A stretch of 9,621 nucleotides of DNA, taken from positions 1-9,621 of the forward strand of contig DRLF01000140.1 in assembly GCA_011051425.1 (NCBI GenBank), in the 5' to 3' direction. Position numbers and translations under genes: made by a program. A model generated the notes under the pieces. It was given only the letters and a program-made list of their open reading frames with translations. It ran no database searches and was not told where the DNA came from. This document shows, piece by piece, positions 6,474-9,621 of this stretch (the first letter of the stretch is position 1; each line of letters starts with the position of its first letter). Source of the DNA: Thiolapillus brandeum. Its GTDB lineage: Bacteria; Pseudomonadota; Gammaproteobacteria; Chromatiales; Chromatiaceae.

Positions 6474-6581
6474 CTCCTGGAAGCGGATCCGGCCAACTCC
6501 TTCGGCAAATCCCGTTTGCTGCAAATTTCTGAATTATTCATGGCTTGTATGACTGGGGTCAATATCACCAATGAAGGCAAC

Positions 6582-6600
6582 AGCATATATCTGTTATGCT
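6582..6600 (+). promoter_or_regulatory. Candidate pgi promoter overlapped by inverted repeat AGCATA-N7-TATGCT
   Basis: TG-T-TATGCT (6592-6600) is an extended -10 with four of six consensus bases; no good -35 is seen. The TATGCT is also the right arm of a perfect six-base inverted repeat whose left arm is 6582-6587, so a protein binding it would block or reshape the promoter. Predicted start near 6607, about 26 bases before pgi. Confidence 0.35.
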
Positions 6601-6632
6601 TTCAAAAAGGATGAATTGGCTGAAGTTCTGCT

Positions 6633-8291
6633 ATGCCCACAACAACACAATCCAGTCCCGAAAAACTTGAGGCCGCCTGGCAATCCCTGCAGGAACACGC
6701 AAAGCAGGTAAAGCAGCAGCATTTACGGGAATTGTTTGCCACCGACGACAAGCGCTTCGAGCGGTTTTCCCTTGAATTCGGCGAGCTGCTGCTCGACTAT
6801 TCCAAGAATTTCATCACCACTGAAACCCTCGGGCTGCTGCAGGATCTGGCACAACAGGCTGACCTGAAAGCCTGGATCAAGCGCATGTTCAGCGGTGAGC
6901 ACATCAACAACACCGAGGATCGTGCCGTCCTGCACACTGCCCTGCGCAACCGCTCGAATACGCCGGTCATGGTCGATGGCAAGGATGTCATGCCCGAAGT
7001 CAACCGCGTCCTCGACCAGATGGACGATTTCTGCGGTCGTGTTCGTGGAGGGGAATGGAAAGGCTACAGCGGAAAAGCCATCACAGACATCGTCAATATC
7101 GGCATCGGTGGCTCCGACCTGGGCCCCCACATGGTTGCCACCGCGCTCCGTCCGTACTGGAAAAAGGGGCTGACCGCTCATTTCGTGTCCAATGTAGACG
7201 GTACCGACATCAACGAGACCCTGACCAGGGTTTCCCCGGAAACCACGCTTTTCGTCATCGCCTCGAAAACCTTCACTACCCGGGAAACCATGACCAACGC
7301 CCATTCGGCAAGGCAATGGTTCCTGGACAACAGCGGCGACGATTATTCCCGCATACGGCACCATTTCGTTGCGGTATCCACCAATTCCTCCGCCGTACAG
7401 GCCTTCGGTATCGATCACGACAACATGTTTGAATTCTGGGACTGGGTCGGAGGACGCTACTCATTGTGGTCTGCTATCGGCCTGCCCATCGCTTTGGTGG
7501 TTGGCATGGAGAACTTCCGCGAGCTGCTGAGCGGAGCGCACCAGATGGACCGGCATTTTGCAGAAGCGGATTTTTCCCGGAACATGCCGGTGATTCTCGG
7601 GCTGCTGGGTATCTGGTACCGCAATTTTTTCGATGCGGGCAACCACGCCATCCTGCCTTACGATCATTCCCTGCGCCTGTTGCCGGCCTACCTGCAACAG
7701 GCCGACATGGAAAGCAACGGCAAACGGGTGACCCGTGAAGGCAAGGTTGTGGATTACGATACCGGCCCGGTCATCTGGGGGCAGCCAGGCACCAACGGTC
7801 AGCATGCCTTCTTCCAGCTTATTCACCAGGGAACAGAGCTGGTGCCCGCAGATTTCATTCTGCCGGTCCGCACCCACCATCCCATCAGTGAGCACCACGA
7901 AATACTCTCTGCCAACTGCATCGCCCAGACAGAAGCGCTGATGCGGGGCAAGACCGAGGAAGAGGTAAGAAAGGAACTGTCAGACACGGGCATGAGCGAA
8001 GCCCGGATCGATGCTTTGGCACCACACAAGGTCTTTCCGGGAAACAAACCCACCAACACGCTGTTGATGCGGCATCTGACGCCCTACAACCTGGGCAAGC
8101 TGATCGCCCTCTATGAACACAAGATTTTCGTCGAAAGTGTCATCTGGAACATCAACGCTTTCGACCAGTGGGGCGTGGAACTGGGAAAGCAGCTGGCAGG
8201 CGTGATCGAAGAGGAACTGGACAGCGCACTGCCCTGCACCAGTCACGACAGTTCAACCAATGGGCTGGTCAACTATTTGAAGAAACAATGA
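6633..8291 (+). CDS. pgi: Glucose-6-phosphate isomerase
   Basis: Cytosolic enzyme interconverting glucose 6-phosphate and fructose 6-phosphate. The 552 residues fit the 549 of E. coli Pgi. Visible motifs: phosphate-binding GIGGSDLGP (157-165) and SKTFTTRET (211-219); family signature one [16 protein letters not shown] (270-285); the catalytic glutamate E360 in DMESNGK; H391 in [15 protein letters not shown]; and signature two around [10 protein letters not shown] (510-519), with catalytic K519. All residues needed for ring opening and proton transfer are present. The ATG at 6633 gives a normal-length N-terminus, but its ribosome binding site is poor (AAGG is 22 bases upstream). A 19-codon frame starting at 6611 overlaps the start in another frame. 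glgC follows after 51 bp on the same strand with no terminator, so co-transcription is likely and would tie Pgi to glycogen synthesis or breakdown as well as glycolysis. Confidence 0.97.
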   Translation: MPTTTQSSPEKLEAAWQSLQEHAKQVKQQHLRELFATDDKRFERFSLEFGELLLDYSKNFITTETLGLLQDLAQQADLKAWIKRMFSGEHINNTEDRAVLHTALRNRSNTPVMVDGKDVMPEVNRVLDQMDDFCGRVRGGEWKGYSGKAITDIVNIGIGGSDLGPHMVATALRPYWKKGLTAHFVSNVDGTDINETLTRVSPETTLFVIASKTFTTRETMTNAHSARQWFLDNSGDDYSRIRHHFVAVSTNSSAVQAFGIDHDNMFEFWDWVGGRYSLWSAIGLPIALVVGMENFRELLSGAHQMDRHFAEADFSRNMPVILGLLGIWYRNFFDAGNHAILPYDHSLRLLPAYLQQADMESNGKRVTREGKVVDYDTGPVIWGQPGTNGQHAFFQLIHQGTELVPADFILPVRTHHPISEHHEILSANCIAQTEALMRGKTEEEVRKELSDTGMSEARIDALAPHKVFPGNKPTNTLLMRHLTPYNLGKLIALYEHKIFVESVIWNINAFDQWGVELGKQLAGVIEEELDSALPCTSHDSSTNGLVNYLKKQ

Positions 8292-8297
8292 CTTTCC

Positions 8298-8316
8298 GCA
8301 GGCCAGCAGCGCCTGC
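8298..8316 (+). other. GC-rich hairpin between pgi and glgC
   Basis: GCAGGC-CAGCAGC-GCCTGC is a perfect six-pair stem with a seven-base loop, followed by A residues rather than T. It is therefore not an intrinsic terminator on the + strand. It starts seven bases after the pgi stop and could affect RNA processing or differential stability of the two cistrons. Confidence 0.35.
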
Positions 8317-8342
8317 AAAAAATATGCGCAGCGGGTGACAAC

Positions 8343-9621
8343 ATGAGCAAGAGCGAGAGAAAACTCGAAAAGGAACGGGAACAGGCCAAGCTTTATCAGT
8401 ATTACACACAGACCAAGAACGCCACCGAGATAACACGCAACACCCTGGTGCTGATTCTTGCCGGAGGACAGGGCTCCCGGCTCAAGGCCCTGACCAAATG
8501 GCGCGCCAAACCAGCGGTGCCTTTTGGCGGGAAATACCGCATCATCGATTTTCCCCTGTCCAACTGCATCAACTCCGGATTGCGGCGCATCGGCGTCCTC
8601 ACCCAGTACAAGTCCCATTCGCTGATCCGTCACCTGCAGCGCGCCTGGAGTTTCCTGCGGGCCGAGATCGGTGAATTCGTGGAGATACTGCCCGCTCAGC
8701 AACGCATGTCCAAGGACTGGTATCTGGGTACAGCAGACGCCCTGTTCCAGAACATCGACATCATGCACCGTCACGCACCCGACTATGTCATGGTACTGGG
8801 CGGCGACCACATCTACACCATGGACTATTCCAAGATGCTCATGGTGCATGTCCGCTCCCAGGCCGATCTCACTATCGGCTGCCTCGAAGTGCCCAAGGAA
8901 GAGGCCACGGAATTCGGGGTCATGTCCGTCGATACCGACCTGCGGGTCACGCGCTTTACCGAGAAACCGGCTGATCCGGAAACCATCCCGGGCCGGCCCG
9001 ACCTGTCTCTGGCGTCCATGGGCATCTACGTGTTTTCCACCGCCTTCCTCTACAACGCCCTGATGCTGGATGCCGAAGACGAAGACTCCGAGCACGACTT
9101 CGGCAAGAACATCATCCCCAATGCCATAGAAACCGCCAAGACCATCGCCTATCCCTTCAGGGACGACCTGGGCAACCAGGCCTACTGGCGCGATGTGGGC
9201 ACGGTGGATTCCTATTGGGAAGCCAATATGGAACTCTGTGCGGTGGAACCGGAACTCAATCTGTATGACCGGGGCTGGCCGGTCTGGACCTACCAGACCC
9301 AGCATCCACCTGCAAAATTCGTATTCGACGATGAAGGCCGGCGCGGCGAGGCTATCGATTCCCTGGTATCCGGCGGGTGTATCATTTCCGGCGCGCGAGT
9401 CAAACGCTCTGTGATTTTTTTCGCCACGGTGATCGAGAGCCATTCCTCTATCAAAGACAGTGTCATTCTTCCCAAGGTGACCATCGGCAAGAACTGCCGC
9501 ATCCAAAACGCCATAATCGACAAGGGTACTTATATTGCTGACGGCACTGTCATCGGCGAAAATCCCGAGGAAGATGCCAAGCGCTTCCATATCACGGCCA
9601 AAGGTATTGTGCTGGTGACAC
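8343..9621 (+). CDS. glgC: Glucose-1-phosphate adenylyltransferase (ADP-glucose pyrophosphorylase), 3' end cut by window
   Basis: The frame runs open to the window edge with 426 codons; E. coli GlgC has 431 and the last visible motif, [10 protein letters not shown] then GIVLVT, lies close to its C-terminus, so only a few residues are missing. It makes ADP-glucose from glucose 1-phosphate and ATP, the committed step of bacterial glycogen synthesis. Visible: nucleotide-binding LAGGQGSRL (39-47), [18 protein letters not shown] (53-70), the catalytic aspartate in GGDHIY (D155), glucose-1-phosphate lysine in TEKP (K208), SMGIYVF (225-231), HDFGKNIIP (251-259), YWRDVGT (281-287), and the left-handed beta-helix from about 340. 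The N-terminus is some 14 residues longer than in E. coli and strongly charged ([14 protein letters not shown]). The position of E. coli K39, which contacts the activator fructose 1,6-bisphosphate, is W53. The ATG has only a weak ribosome binding site. Likely in an operon with pgi. Confidence 0.96.
   Translation, partial: MSKSERKLEKEREQAKLYQYYTQTKNATEITRNTLVLILAGGQGSRLKALTKWRAKPAVPFGGKYRIIDFPLSNCINSGLRRIGVLTQYKSHSLIRHLQRAWSFLRAEIGEFVEILPAQQRMSKDWYLGTADALFQNIDIMHRHAPDYVMVLGGDHIYTMDYSKMLMVHVRSQADLTIGCLEVPKEEATEFGVMSVDTDLRVTRFTEKPADPETIPGRPDLSLASMGIYVFSTAFLYNALMLDAEDEDSEHDFGKNIIPNAIETAKTIAYPFRDDLGNQAYWRDVGTVDSYWEANMELCAVEPELNLYDRGWPVWTYQTQHPPAKFVFDDEGRRGEAIDSLVSGGCIISGARVKRSVIFFATVIESHSSIKDSVILPKVTIGKNCRIQNAIIDKGTYIADGTVIGENPEEDAKRFHITAKGIVLVT

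Noticed and set aside
8298..8316. Hairpin between pgi and glgC as a terminator
   Set aside because: It is followed by A residues on the + strand, so it lacks the T tract needed for intrinsic termination.
8253..9590. 445-codon open frame on the - strand
   Set aside because: It is fully antisense to glgC, whose motifs are unambiguous; it is a shadow of the codon bias.

Overview
The window looks like chromosomal DNA from a gammaproteobacterium of moderately high G+C, perhaps a non-enteric environmental lineage. The Uup, Pgi and GlgC sequences are clearly proteobacterial. The quorum-sensing genes resemble the rpf genes of Xanthomonas, but the gene order differs. No phage, insertion sequence, tRNA, rRNA or CRISPR was seen. 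Genus-level placement is not possible from the sequence alone.

Left part (1-3673): a diffusible-signal-factor (DSF) quorum-sensing locus. The C-terminal part of a hybrid sensor kinase like RpfC enters from the left edge on the + strand; it shows a degenerate receiver, a canonical receiver and an Hpt domain. It converges tail to tail, across 49 bp, on rpfF (- strand), the crotonase-fold enzyme that makes the fatty-acid signal. Upstream of rpfF on the same strand is rpfG, a receiver-HD-GYP protein that degrades cyclic di-GMP. By the known Xanthomonas scheme, RpfF makes the signal, RpfC senses it and passes phosphate through its receiver and Hpt domains to RpfG, and RpfG lowers cyclic di-GMP. 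All three parts are within 3.5 kb. In Xanthomonas rpfG is in the rpfC operon; here it is on the rpfF side.

Middle part (3674-6632): uup (- strand, ABC-F ATPase) and a Crp/Fnr-family regulator (+ strand) diverge from a 146-bp region. That region carries a near-perfect FNR box, placed exactly as expected for a class II activated promoter of the regulator. The regulator has the FNR-type DNA-reading residues but only three of the four iron-sulfur cysteine positions. A likely intrinsic terminator follows it.

Right part (6633-9621): pgi (glucose-6-phosphate isomerase) and glgC (ADP-glucose pyrophosphorylase, cut by the right edge only a few residues before its expected end), same strand, 51 bp apart. 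They look like an operon linking sugar phosphates to glycogen synthesis. Long open frames antisense to these genes are treated as shadows.
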